A DNA stretch of 64,000 nucleotides from contig JACMZG010001913.1 of assembly GCA_018340805.1 (NCBI GenBank), forward strand, positions 8,220,866 through 8,284,865, read 5' to 3'. The DNA is from Microvelia longipes (lineage: Eukaryota > Arthropoda > Insecta > Hemiptera > Veliidae). This document shows, piece by piece, positions 32,165 to 43,455 of the stretch (position 1 is the first letter of the stretch; each line of letters opens with the position of its first letter). The position numbers and the translations under genes were made by a program. Under the pieces are notes generated by a model, which did no database searches, was not told the origin of the DNA, and saw nothing but the letters and a program-made list of their open reading frames with translations.

Positions 32165-34378
32165 TCTTTCTAAAATATTTATCTGATGCTACAATATTGC
32201 TTTTCCTCTTATTAAAGTCAATGTGAATGCTCCTAAACGTCCCTCTTGGGTCACTCCTGAGGTAATAGAATCTAGTGAAAAGCTTAAGATGCTTTTCTAA
32301 GTAAAAATTTAATAAAAAATAAATATAATAAAATTAAAATTACAACATAAAAATTAATTATTAACTGTAAAAAATCTTTTATTTCTAAAAAGTTGGTGAA
32401 TCAGATAGTAAAATCAAAAAAAGCCTGGAGCTTGCAAAAAAATGGACTCAATATAATAAAATAATTAAATCAGAAAATATAACGTTAAAAGTTCATTCTG
32501 AGAATCAGCCTAATCTACAGTTATTAAATGATCCCTTGTCTGTCGTGAATTTCTTTGTGAACATCTATCGAAAGTACAGACAAGCTTCAACAATCATTTA
32601 ATCTAAGTCAACAAATATTTAACTGTGATACTAGCTTTGAATACTATTACTAGCTCTATGTATTTTTCCGAGTGTTTTCTGTAAAGAGCTTGATGAGTTT
32701 TGAAAAAATGAAAAAATAAAAAAATAATAGCCCTGATGGTATAACTATGTCTGTTCTTAAAAAAAGCTTGCAAATATTTTTTGATGTATTCCTCCATGTT
32801 GTATCCGCCTGTTTTCAGAAGGCACATTTCCAAGTGGGTTAAAGAATTCTCTTTGTTGTACCAATTTTCAAGTCCGGGGAGAAACAGATGTGAATAATTA
32901 TAGGCCCATATCCTTACTTAGCCGTTCTCTAAGATCATTGAAAAGATTATTCACACCAGGTTAAGCTTACTATCATCTCATATATTTTTGGTTCCTGAAC
33001 AGCATGGTTTAGGTCAGGGTTTTCAATCAATTCGGCTTCTGCTATGCTGTTCATGAAATTCTTAAATGTATAGACAATAGATTTTATTTGTGCTTTACTG
33101 TTTGATATGTCAAAAGCCTTTGATTATTAGATGTTCCTCGATTATTAAAAGCTTTATGACATAGGAATAAGAGGTGCTTTATATTGACCTTTATCAAATC
33201 GTTTTTAACTGGAGATCTTTTAATGTTTTTATGGTTGGTACAAAGTCTAGGACTTCTTTACTTCCTCGGGAGTGCCCCAGGGAAGTATTTTGGGTCCTCT
33301 TCTGTTTGCATTTATATTAATGACTTACCGCCTGGTTAAGAAGTATAGTTAAAGATTGTTTGTTATTATTTATGCTGTGATAGTTCTGTCTTAGTATATA
33401 GCGTGACGTCTTAAATTTAGAAATATATGTTATTTGGTATGTCAGGTTTTGTGGAATGGTGTTATAATAATAAGTTAGTTTTAAAATACCATCTAAAAGC
33501 GTTTCTGTGATATTTAGATCCCGAAATATTAATAAGACCATTGAATTCGTAATTAATTCTAGTCCTTACGTACTGTTGCGTTCACCAAGTTTTTAGGTTT
33601 ATATTTAGATGATAAGTTAAAATTTAGTTACCATATAGATTCTGGATATGTAAGTTAAATTCGTTTTCATTTGCTAAAAAAACTAAAAAAAATATAATGC
33701 AGTTGATGTTCTGTTGATGCTCTATTATGTTGGGCCTTTCCTTATTTTATCTATGCATATCTTAGCATGGGGACATAGCTCTGAGGCAACAGAGTCTTAT
33801 TTTTGCAAAAACGGATCTTAAGATTAATTTTTAATATTGGACTAGAGAAACAAACAAAAACAACTTTTATTAAAAATAAAATTCTTACTTTTTCTTTCAT
33901 TAGAATATTAGAACTATGTAAACTTGTCCGTAAATATCCAGAAAAATTTAACCCCATTCTTCTATACACGACGTTAATACAAGAAATAAAAAACCAAACT
34001 ATGCTCCTGCTTAAATGCAGAACTAGCATGTTTCAGCTTTCAGCTTTCAATCTGGCCATTAACTGTTACAACAAACTACCTTCTGATATAAAAGCAATTG
34101 AAAAGTATGATTCCTTTGTCAGAAATACAAAAAAATATTTGATGGAAAAAGCTTATTATTCTATAAATGATTTTATGTCTGTCTAATATTATTTAGTATT
34201 AAGTTTTTAATTAGAATTTTAGTATTAGGTTTTATTTTATATGTATTTTCACTTGTTGCTAAAGTTTACATGTAATTTAGTATATTAGTTTTAGTTCATA
34301 ATTATTGTATGTGACGTGTTGTATCTTCTTTAAAGGGCTTTCAATAAATAAGTAATTATTATTATTATTATTATTATG
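32165..34378 (+). pseudogene. Decayed non-LTR retrotransposon (Jockey/CR1-like), 5'-truncated
   Basis: Translations across several frames give, in order: KRPSWVTPEV (linker before the RT), PDGI, NNYRPISLL, KIIEKIIHTRLS, EQHGLGQGF, DMSKAFD at about 33103-33123, GVPQGSILGPLLF at 33269-33307, and the long C-terminal frame at 33803-34186. The YADD catalytic box near 33371 is broken. The endonuclease domain is missing. The element ends with TTCAATAAATAAGTAATT and an (ATT)n tail at 34356-34377. Direct copies of AGAATACTGTCATATG lie at 32149-32164 and 34396-34411, either a target duplication or part of a minisatellite. Confidence 0.85.
33803..34186 (+). CDS. LINE C-terminal frame, still open
   Basis: 127 codons, the only long undamaged piece of the LINE. 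It starts MQKRILRLIFN (the QKRAIRII-like motif after the RT thumb), carries NCYNKLPSDIKAIEKYDSF, and ends KAYYSINDFM, the usual end of this insect LINE group. It is part of the decayed element, not an independent gene. The ATG is simply the first in frame; the frame would join upstream RT sequence in an intact element. Confidence 0.7.
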   Translation: MQKRILRLIFNIGLEKQTKTTFIKNKILTFSFIRILELCKLVRKYPEKFNPILLYTTLIQEIKNQTMLLLKCRTSMFQLSAFNLAINCYNKLPSDIKAIEKYDSFVRNTKKYLMEKAYYSINDFMSV

Positions 34379-34450
34379 GGTTGACTTGATGTTATAGAAT
34401 ACTGTCATATGGGGTTGACATGATGTTATAGAATACTGTCATATGGGGTT
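34379..34450. repeat. Short tandem repeat at the LINE 3' flank
   Basis: Two copies of a 34-bp unit with GTTATAGAATACTGTCATAT and GGGGTTGACATGAT. A related AGAATACTGTCA word flanks the LINE on the left at 32111-32122 and 32149-32164. Confidence 0.75.
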
Positions 34451-34799
34451 GACAGTAAGCACTTGAGTATTGGTTTTAAATTGTTCAGGTATCAAATTGT
34501 TCAGAGCGGTCTTATCTTTAAGCAGAATATAGATAATATACGCTCCGTTACTTAGTGGCTGAGAAATGTGGCAAAAACTAAAAAAAAGTGCTACAAAAAA
34601 TGCTATTTGTTCGCTGTGATTCGCTTAATTTTGCTATTTTCGCACTTCTTTGCTATTCAAGCTTCTTTTTGAGGTCCAACAAATAAGAAAAAAATTATAT
34701 AAAAAACCATTTCTATTGGTACACCAATCTTTGTGATTATTAAATTTACAATGTCTCAAAGCAACACGGCTGGTATATCTTTCGTTTTTGTCAGATTAA
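34451..34799. other. Unassigned sequence
   Basis: Nothing recognised. Confidence 0.4.
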
Positions 34800-34912
34800 T
34801 TTTGTGGAGGATGGATGACCGCTCTGATAAAAACTGATCTTTCATAACTGAAGACGAGCGAAGCGAGTCCGGGGTGAAACAAAATTTTGAGTTACCCTAT
34901 ACCTAATTAATA
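34800..34912 (+). mobile_element. Degenerate 5S-SINE fragment
   Basis: GGAGGATGGATGACCGCTC (box C remnant), GAAGACGAGCGAAGCGAGTC and GAGTTACCCTATACCTAAT (tail remnant). Leader and box A are lost. Confidence 0.55.
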
Positions 34913-35339
34913 TATCATTCATTTCTCTTCTACAATCCTCGATATCATCAGAAGCCTTATTTTCTACGAGAATTTCAAACCATTTTTTTCTACCAAACTT
35001 CGTCTTCAACCAAAAAGAAGTAAAATTAAATACAACAAAAAAATTGCTTTAACTAAGTGACATACTTTCTTTCACCGGTGGAAAAAATAACAAGAAAAGT
35101 TTTACGTTGTTCAAACAAAAGTTAGTCCCGAGCTAAACAAGGTATCATAAAGGGACCAACCTTTAGGACCCAAAAACTAATTTTATTTCTAACAACAACA
35201 ATTTTTGTAAAAATACGCAAAAACTTAAATAATCTGACTTAACCTAAGAAGTAAAAACATTTCCTTTTTTTTAAAAAAAACTTTTTATTTTTTTTTCAAA
35301 AAATTTGTTTTACATTTTTTAAATAACAGGTACAAGTAT
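34913..35339. other. Unassigned AT-rich sequence
   Basis: Contains T and A runs (35268-35345) leading into the next block; no gene. Confidence 0.45.
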
Positions 35340-37620
35340 TTTTTTTTACTTTTCCTCATTTTCTATCGTAGGTGTGAAAGCATTGTGATCACCCCATAAA
35401 TCCGAAACCGCGGTTTTAAAATAATTTTCTGTATCAGGAATATTTATGACGTTCTGATTGGTTTTCATCGTGTCAGTGTGTGTAATGTGTCTGTGAATTT
35501 GTGTCACGCATAACTCTCGTCTACAACAATTAAGTGGTGCACATTACTCCCTACTTTTTCACATAGCGCTTTTGGTGTTTTCCGACGTTTTTTTTCCGGC
35601 GAGCGATTTCTCAGCGTATTTTTGTCGTAGCGGGTCGGGACCGGGTGCGTTCTCTTCCGGAGACTCTGAATTTTCCGAAAATTACTATTTCATGGCTTTC
35701 CGGCCGAATTTCGGCTTTCCGGTGAGCACCGGAAGTGGAGGTAACTTTACGGAAATTTAAGGAAATCGAGTTTAAATTGCAAAAGTCGTTCGATCCGGAA
35801 AATTCAAATTGGGTCGTGTATATGACGGAAAATGAAGGGACGTCCCCGCTGACACTAGGGGTCTATCTCTGATAGTGACCCCGTCAACGTAAAAAAACCG
35901 GTCCAGACTCCGGATTTTCGATTACGTGCCGAGCCGCGGGGAAACGTCGTATTTAAACCGGAAAAGTGACGTTCGATTCAGCTACTCCGGGTGAATAAAA
36001 AAGTCCGCGACAAGGGTATGAAAATGTTTTCCGGTATACCAGAAAATCCGGTTTGAAGTTTTTCTAGATTTTGACAAACTTTGACAACGTTTTTCCGGGT
36101 CAAGGGTTGGAGCTAGCGCTTCCGTTGTTATGGGCGACCCCCCCTATTTCGGGGATGGGCTACAACTTTTATCCGTAGAATTTTCGCCTACGGCCCCCGG
36201 GGGCGGCGCTATAAAGAAATTTCGATTTTCGACGTTTGGACTTTTTTAGTTTTTCTGCCGGAAAGTAGCTTAAAATTGAGATTTCGAAATCGGGCTTTTT
36301 GGGGTATTTAGTGCACAAAAGGGCCTATCGATCCACCCCGGTTCCGTTTCTTAGCTATGTTTCGTTTCCGAGATAAGTTTCCAAAGTCGAAAAATTTTCG
36401 GATAATTTAAGTTCAAAATTTTAGGACCGACACGCAAATGTGATATAGCCGTTGGATGTAGGCGTTTAACCGATCTTTTGAAACCGGTGCGGTTGTTTAG
36501 TCGATAGGTTGGCATTTTCGGAACGGACAATCATAACGCTGGCATTTCCGGTTTTGATACTTTCGGGTTCAAGTCTTTTGAAAATTACATAAGTGTGAAA
36601 AAAAATTCCGAAATCGGTGCGTTTTTTAATGCGGTTTTGTTGGTACATCGGTTGGTTACAATATCCTAAAATTTCTTTGTCTTAAAATTTTCCGGTTAGG
36701 CGCCATAATAAAATTTCCGGTAGAAAACGTTCGAAATTTCAAAAAATCATATCTCGGTTTCTATTTGAGATAATTGAACCGGACAACTTGCATTAGTTTT
36801 TCTATTTAGTGTAGTTTATGGAAAAAAATACTTGCCATATGCCACGGTCCGCCATCCTGGCATTTATATGGCAAAATAGAGATGGCGGCGATTTTTCGGA
36901 TTTTCGAGACTCTGTGGAAGGCAAAAATATTAGAAATAGAGAAAAAAATTAAATTACACGGAGTTAGTACTTTTAATTATCTACCTATTGCAGTGGGTAA
37001 CAATTTTGTGCCATGTACTATTGATATCGTTTATGGGGTCACTAACTTTCAAACCGCTATAACTCCGTTCCGGTTGGTGGTAGAGAGTTGGGACAAAATA
37101 CGTAATTTGAGGCGTCACGTGATCTAAAAGGACCGATAAATAAAAGTTTTTCAAAATTTTTCGTTTTCCCGCCAGAATTTTTTAACATGACTTTTGAGCC
37201 ATTTTTAAAGAGGTGTTTACGCCGGTCAGCAAAGGCGTTTTTGTGACACTACTTAGAATTTAACTTTTAGCCGTTTTAAATAGTCAACAATATTCTGGGT
37301 GTAGTAGCAATATTTTAAACTTGATCAAATGGCGGGAATTTTTTTTATTTTTGGCGGGAAACCGGCTATACTTAAGGAACTAAAATGTTTGAAAATTGTA
37401 TTTCTGAGATAGCCATTCTTTGGGCATTGACCAGGACTAAAAATCTGTCGAGGGAAATATTTTTGCCATTTCCGGCTTGGCCGCCATCTTGGATTTTATA
37501 TCAAAACTTTAATGGGGTCTATCTCAGCTATTTATAAAGATATTAGAGTAAAAATAGTCTCTAACTGTTTGTATCGGCTATCTGAACAACTTTATTTCAA
37601 AGTCTTTTTCCTACAAGTTT
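35340..37620 (+). other. CCGGAA-rich non-coding block, 2.3 kb
   Basis: Starts with the dispersed TTTACTTTTCCTCATTTTC element and runs without a visible break to the satellite at 37630. It is distinctly more GC- and CpG-rich than the window, with many TTCCGG/CCGGAA words (for example 35588, 35657, 35700, 36010, 36130, 36250) and phrases such as GAGATGGCGGCGATTTTTCG and CCGCCATCTTGGATTTTATA. No long frame: 35572-35760 and 36882-37127 are open but unremarkable. It may be the body of a large non-autonomous element whose tail is the satellite; the family is not recognised. Confidence 0.45.
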
Positions 37621-37629
37621 AGTTACACA

Positions 37630-39880
37630 TAAAGGCGAGCGAAAGCGAGCCCAAGGGTTTTATTTTATAATTTAATTCTATGTTAGGTGTTGATATTAAA
37701 CACACAAAGGCGAGCGAAGCGAGCCCAAGATATTATTTTATATTTTTTTATTAAATGCTTTAATTTAGGTACTGATAAATAAACACATTAAGGCGAGCGA
37801 AGCGAGCCCAAGGGTTTTATTTTATATTTATTATTATATTCTATGTTAGGTGTTGATATATAAACACACAAAGGCGAGCGAAGCGAGCCCAAGGATATTA
37901 TTTATATTTTTTTTAATGCTTTAATTTAGGTACTGATAAATAAACACATAAAGGCGAGCGAAGCGAGCCCAAGGATATTTTATATTTATCATTAAGTATT
38001 CTATGTTAGATGTTGATATAAACACACAAAGGCGAGCGAAGCGAGCCCAAGGATATTATTTTATATTTTTTTTATTCAATGCTTTTATTTAGGGGCTGAT
38101 AAATAAACACATAAAGGCGAGCGAAGCGAGCCCAAGGGTTTTATTTTTATATTTATTTATATTCTATGTTAGGTGTTGATATATAAACACACAAAGGCGA
38201 GCGAAGCGAGCCCAAGGATATTATTTATATTTATTATTAAATGCTTTAATTTAGGTACTGATAATAAAACACATTAAGGCGAGCGAAGCGAGCCCAAGGG
38301 TTTTTATTTTATATTTATTTATATATTCTATGTTAGGTGTTGATATATAAACACACAAAGGCGAGCGAAGCGAGCCCAAGGATATTTTTTATATTTTTTT
38401 TAATGCTTTAATTTAGGTACTGATAAATAAACACATAAAGGCGAGCGAAGCGAGCCCAAGGATATTATTTTATATTTATCATTAAGTATTCTATGTTAGA
38501 TGTTGATATATAAACACACAAAGGCGAGCGAAGCGAGCCCAAGGATATTATTTTATATTTTTTTATTCAATGCTTTAATTTAGGGCTGATAAATAAACAC
38601 ATAAAGGCGAGCGAAGCGAGCCCAAGGGTTTATTTTATATTTATTTATATTCTATGTTAGGTGTTGATATATAAACACACAAAGGCGAGCGAAGCGAGCC
38701 AAGGATATTATTTTATATTTTTATTAAATGCTTTAATTTAGGTACTGATAAATAAACACATTAAGGCGAGCGAAGCGAGCCCAAGGGTTTTTATTTATAT
38801 TTATTATTATATATTCTATGTTAGGTGTTGATATATAAACACACAAAGGCGAGCGAAGCGAGCCCAAGGATATTATTTTATATTTTTTTAATGCTTTAAT
38901 TTAGGTACTGATAAATAAACACATAAAGGCGAGCGAAGCGAGCCCAAGGATATTATTTTATATTTATCATTAAGTATTTATGATAGGTTTGATAATAAAC
39001 ATACAAAGGCGAGTGAAGCGAGCCCAAGGATATTATTTTATATTTATTTTATTAAATGCTTTAATTTAGGTACTGATAAATAAACACATTAAGGCGAGCG
39101 AAGCGAGCCCAAGGGTTTTATTTTATATTTATTATTATATATTCTATGTTAGGTGTTGATATATAAACACACAAAGGCGAGCGAAGCGAGCCCAAGAATA
39201 TTATTTTATATTTTTTTTTAATGCTTTAATTTAGGTACTGATAAATAAACACATAAAGGCGAGCGAAGCGAGCCCAAGGATATTATTTTATATTTATCAT
39301 TAAGTATTCTATGTTAGATGTTGATATATAAACACACAAAGGCGAGCGAAGCGAGCCCAAGGATATTATTTATATTTTTTTATTCAATGCTTTAATTTAG
39401 GGGCTGATAAATAAACACATAAAGGCGAGCGAAGCGAGCCCAAGGGTTTATTTTATATTTATTTATATTCTATGTTAGGTGTTGATATATAAACACACAA
39501 AGGCGAGCGAAGCGAGCCCAAGGATATTATTTTATATTTATTTTATTAAATGCTTTAATTTAGGTACTGATAAATAAACACATTAAGGCGAGCGAAGCGA
39601 GCCCAAGGGTTTTTATTTTATATTTATTATTATATATTCTATGTTAGGTGTTGATATATAAACACACAAAGGCGAGCGAAGCGAGCCCAAGGATATTATT
39701 TTATATTTTTTTTAATGCTTTAATTTAGGTACTGATAAATAAACACATAAAGGCGAGCGAAGCGAGCCCAAGGATATTATTTTATATTTATCATTAAGTA
39801 TTTTATGATAGGTGTTGATAAATAAACATACAAAGGCGAGCGAAGCGAGCCCAAGGATGTTATTCCATATTTTTTTTATT
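37630..39880. repeat. Higher-order satellite array, 28 units of about 81 bp
   Basis: Each unit contains GGCGAGCGAAGCGAGCCCAA, then an AT-rich spacer and AAACACA. Spacers fall into types: TATTCTATGTTAGGTGTTG, ATTAAATGCTTTAATTTAGG, TTTAATGCTTT, CATTAAGTATTCTATG, ATTCAATGCTTTAATTTAG. The order gives a six-unit period of about 490 bp, repeated more than four times; near 39000 units are missing. The variant reading TTATGATAGG with AAACATACAAA recurs at about 38980 and 39805. The core folds as a hairpin (see findings). No coding capacity. Confidence 0.93.
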
Positions 39881-40029
39881 CAATGCTTTAATTTATGACT
39901 TTTTATATATTAAAGTAAATGAATGATGTTGAATCTACTTTTGGTAACGTATGATTTTACAATTCTGAATAATTATCTTTGAATTGAATATTGTACAATT
40001 GAATATTTATCCTATGCATTTGTGTGCAC

Positions 40030-40215
40030 TCATGACTGCAGTTAAGCTGCAGCTGCCAAGGCTGCGCCAAAGGCGCAGTCTTTTTATATATTATTGTTTA
40101 CATGTGGCTGCAGCGAAGCTGCAGCCGTCATATACTGCGCCGAAGGCGCATGCACAACTTTAATATTTATAGAGAGGGACTGGCGCCGAAGGCGCCGAGA
40201 GTGGGCGGGCCCACT
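40030..40215. other. Cluster of GC-rich hairpins with GAA loops
   Basis: Three perfect stems with a GAA loop: GGCTGCAGC-GAA-GCTGCAGCC (40105-40125), TGCGCC-GAA-GGCGCA (40136-40150) and GGCGCC-GAA-GGCGCC (40183-40197). Two imperfect relatives lie at 40036-40055 (CTGCAGTTAAGCTGCAG) and 40063-40079 (CTGCGCCAAAGGCGCAG). A GTGGGCGGGCCCAC palindrome follows at 40202. This cluster directly follows the satellite and is by far the most GC-rich patch around. Confidence 0.8.
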
Positions 40216-40676
40216 CGTTGTTTTTATGCTAGAGAGTTGAAACTTAGCACAAAAATCAGACTTTTAGTTCTATTTATCCTGCCCCGAAAATTATATTTTT
40301 CAGATTACGAGAACCTATCTAGCTGATTACAAAAATCAAAAATTTGACCATTCCAGTTGACATTGGACACAAATGTACATCTCTACGTGTTCAAACGATC
40401 CACAAAGTTCATTTTGATATTGGTCGCCATTTTGAAAACAGTGACTATTACATTTAAAAACCCTAACGTTCAATAAATTCTAATTTTCCAACTACTTTTC
40501 GAGGTTCGACATGTAGTCAGATTGCAAAACTTATAACACATTAGAACTTATAGCTATTGACACTCATTTAGAAGAAAAAAGTAAAATGTTAAGCAGTAAA
40601 AAATAGCGTTATTTTTGTAGCTTGGTATAAAGAAAAAAGTTCCGTGTTTGATATCTCATATGAAACAGCCACCGGA
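40216..40676. other. Unassigned sequence
   Basis: GTTGAAACTTAGCACAAAAA at 40237 recurs in similar form near 31558 and 53332, suggesting a dispersed repeat. Nothing coding. Confidence 0.45.
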
Positions 40677-41543
40677 ACCCGTTTCACAAAAGTCTAGCAG
40701 TTACAAAAATTGTAAAAAAAAAAACAACTTGTAACGACAAATTTACACGTGTTACAAGGATACAAGTTTAGGATACTAGCACCAGGATACAGGATTAAAG
40801 GATACATTTGTAGATTTGTAGCATTTTTCTATTTAATAAACAACATTTTCTTGTCTATTACAATTACTTGTAACATTCACTTGTAAAATTTCTATCCAAG
40901 TCCGAACTTAGGTAGACTGAGTTACAAGTTCATTTTACTAATTAAAACTTAGTTTTTATCGTCAACTTTTAATTTATTAGTAATCTAGGGCTCAATAATA
41001 GTTCGTAAAACGTTTTTTTATAAATATTACTTCTCGCATTTTAGAAATAATTGCATTCGAAATAATTTACTCATAAGAATAAAACTGGGTTTTAATAATA
41101 TGTTGACACATTGTTAACAAAAACTCTTGTGGGTTACAATACATTGTAATAATTTTCGTGAAACGGTTAATTTTGACACTTGTAGTTACAAGTTGTTTTG
41201 TACAATAGTTTGTAAAATTTGTGGGGGAGATCATCAAATTTGATTGGAGTTGACACAATGAAACGTTTCCTAGGGGATTTAAGAAAAAAAATTGTAACCT
41301 ACTAGTGTTTTTAAATAAAATTGTATGAAAATCGCTAATAATTACCAGTCTACACTTGTACATTAGAGAAACAACTTTCTTACAATTATTAGTAAACTTG
41401 TAGCTTTTTACTTGTAGCATAAAAGACTTGTACTTTCGTGAAACGAGGCCCTTGGAGCAAAAATTGATTCGCACATGTAGAAGCAAGTGGAATGTAGTCC
41501 ATTAGAGGAGGAAGGAACTATTGGATTTACTAATACCAGGTCA
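40677..41543. mobile_element. CTTGTAA-type TIR element, copy 2
   Basis: Collinear with 18951-19826: left end CCCGTTTCACAAAAGTC, middle CAAGTCCGAACTTAGGTAGA, right end TACTTTCGTGAAACGAGGCC followed by the same extension (TTGATTCGCACATGTAGAAG, GGAACTATTGGATTTAC). An extra tandem word (AGGATAC repeated) lies at 40757-40805. A 139-codon minus-strand frame at 41067-41486 has no recognisable domain and is probably chance. Confidence 0.75.
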
Positions 41544-41847
41544 ATCAAGACATCTATGTAATATTCATTAGTGAGCCACTGCGAAGCAATTACATTCTAA
41601 AGCAAAACCCCTTTTAATATTTTAGTAGTTTGATCGAAATATTCTCTAAAGAAGGTTTCAACTTAGGGAAAGTATTTAGGACTTTAATTTCTAAAGTTTA
41701 AATCAATTGTTATGAATAAAACTTATACTGTCTGAAAGACAGTATAAGTAGATAATATTTTTAGTTTTTTACTTATTTTTTGTATTAAGCATTATGATAA
41801 CAAACATATTAATAATAATAAATAATTTTAAGATAATAAATTAAAAA
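41544..41847. other. Unassigned sequence
   Basis: Contains a short inverted pair (TATACTGTCTGAAAGACAGT) at 41727-41746; otherwise nothing. Confidence 0.4.
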
Positions 41848-42112
41848 TTCGGGTACGGGGTACCTCGAAACTTTTCCTCATTACATCGCATTCGCTAAGC
41901 TCATCCTCCCACCTTCAGACTCGCTTCCCTCGTCCTCAGAATATACAATTCGCCAAATTTATACTGCAAAATGTCTTCGGACTCGCTTCGCTTGTCCTCA
42001 GATAGTGAATGCATCTGTTCATTCTTAGTCGTCAGTGGTCATCCGCACAGCACTGACCACGCTCAATGCTGCTTAACTTTTATGATCCAACAAATCTTTT
42101 TACATCAAATCC
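41848..42112 (-). mobile_element. 5S rRNA-derived SINE, leader-truncated
   Basis: Minus strand. The inverse tail CGGGTACGGGGTACCTCGAA, three inverse hairpins (GCATTCGCTAAGCTCATCC, GACTCGCTTCCCTCGTCC, GGACTCGCTTCGCTTGTCC) and the inverse 5S region (AGCACTGACCACGCTCAATG, CTTAACTTTTATGATCC) are clear. A tRNA-SINE head lies just beyond the point where the leader is lost. Confidence 0.82.
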
Positions 42113-42124
42113 AATTAATAAAAA

Positions 42125-42206
42125 CTGAGAACATAGACCGGGCTGTGAACCCCGGACCTCTGTACCGAAGTCCAGTACTATACGACCACGGCTACGGAGG
42201 CAGGAA
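42125..42206 (-). mobile_element. tSINE-1 head fragment
   Basis: The minus strand reads CTGCCTCCGTAGCCGTGGTC, then a GGACTTCGGTACAGAGG arm and GTCCGGGGTTCACAGCCCGG. Only the tRNA-like head (box A and box B) is present; the SINE body is missing. A free tRNA pseudogene is an alternative reading. Confidence 0.65.
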
Positions 42207-42784
42207 GTGTATAATACGAGACTTAAAAGCCTTCACCCTTTTTGCACAATTTTAAATTGTGTCTACGATTAGTCAATTAATACAACCAAATATTAGCAAT
42301 AAATATATTTGTTAATTTATTTTGTTTAAATAAAGTTACAGATCCAAAACGTTGGACAAATACTGTTTTCAATAATTACCGCTTCCGAAATCTCGTAGCA
42401 AATATTTAAAAACCATTTTTAACTCTAAAAAAACTTAATTAACTAATTAATAAAGTAATAACTAACTAACTAAGTAACTAACTAATTAAGTAACTAGTTA
42501 ATTAACTAGTTAATTTACTATTTTGATGGTTGTTTGAATTTTTGGTGCAAATAGGCAAGCCCCTGCTCTACGCTGGGAGCTAGTGTAGCTGGAACAGGAA
42601 GGTAAGTTTGCTCCTATTTTTCTATAAATTACAACGTCTATGGGGTTACGAAAAATCCTTAGCACGTCTTTTCCTTTTTTTAAGATGCTTACATACGGCT
42701 GTGAATTTCCAGCCCGAGCGAAGCGAGAGTTGTAACACCAAACGAGCAATGCAAAGACGTATTTTCGGCGTATGTTGAGAGACA
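42207..42784. other. Unassigned sequence with TAACTAACTAA repeats
   Basis: 42425-42520 is a run of AACTAACTAATTAAGTAAC-type words. CCCGAGCGAAGCGAGAG at 42713 is another GCGAAGC-core motif outside a SINE. The 91-codon minus frame at 42510-42785 is unrecognised. Confidence 0.45.
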
Positions 42785-43455
42785 TATAATGTCAATATTA
42801 CCAATTAATCCTAGATAAAAACCTACTTTAAATCAATATTACCTATTAATCCTAGATAAAAACCTACTTTAAATCTACCTATTATCCTAGATAAAACTAC
42901 CAATATACCTAGATAAAAACTACTTTAAATAATATTACCTATTAATCCTAGATAAAACTACTTTAAATCAATATTACCTATTAATCTAGATAAACTACTT
43001 AAATCAATATTACCTATTATCCTAGATAAAAACTACTTTAAATAATATTATTAATCTAGATAAAAACTACTTTTAATCAATATTACCTAATCCTAATAAA
43101 AACTACTTTAAATCAATATTACCTATTAATCCTAGATAAAAACTACTTTAAATCAATATTACCTATTAATCCTAGATAAAAACTACTTTAAATCAATATT
43201 ACCAATTAATCCTAGATAAAAACTACTTTAAATCAATATTACCTATTAATCCTAGATAAAAACTACTTTAAATCAATATTACCTATTAATCCTAGATAAA
43301 AACTACTTTAAATCAATATTACCTATTAATCCTAGATAAAAACTACTTTAAATCAATATTACCTATTATCCTAGATAAAAACTACTTTAAATCAATATTA
43401 CCTATTCTAGATACTAAAAATTACCTATTAATCCTAGAAAAAACTACTTTAAAAC
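42785..43455. repeat. Minisatellite, 40 bp x about 17
   Basis: Unit: CTATTAATCCTAGATAAAAA followed by CTACTTTAAATCAATATTAC. The run 43080-43370 is almost perfectly regular; the left flank has many deletions. Confidence 0.93.

Noticed and set aside
36882..37127. 81-codon frame MAAIFRIFETLWKAK...
   Set aside because: Lies in the CCGGAA-rich block, with no domain or upstream gene structure; GGCGG and ATGG words make a chance ATG frame likely.
37630..39880. CRISPR-like array (regular repeats with spacers)
   Set aside because: The spacers are AT-rich variants of a few types in fixed order, no cas genes are present, and the window is eukaryotic; it is a satellite.
41067..41486. 139-codon minus frame, the longest in the window
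   Set aside because: Inside the CTTGTAA TIR element, no recognisable domain, and not kept as an equally long frame in copy 1 at 18951-19826.
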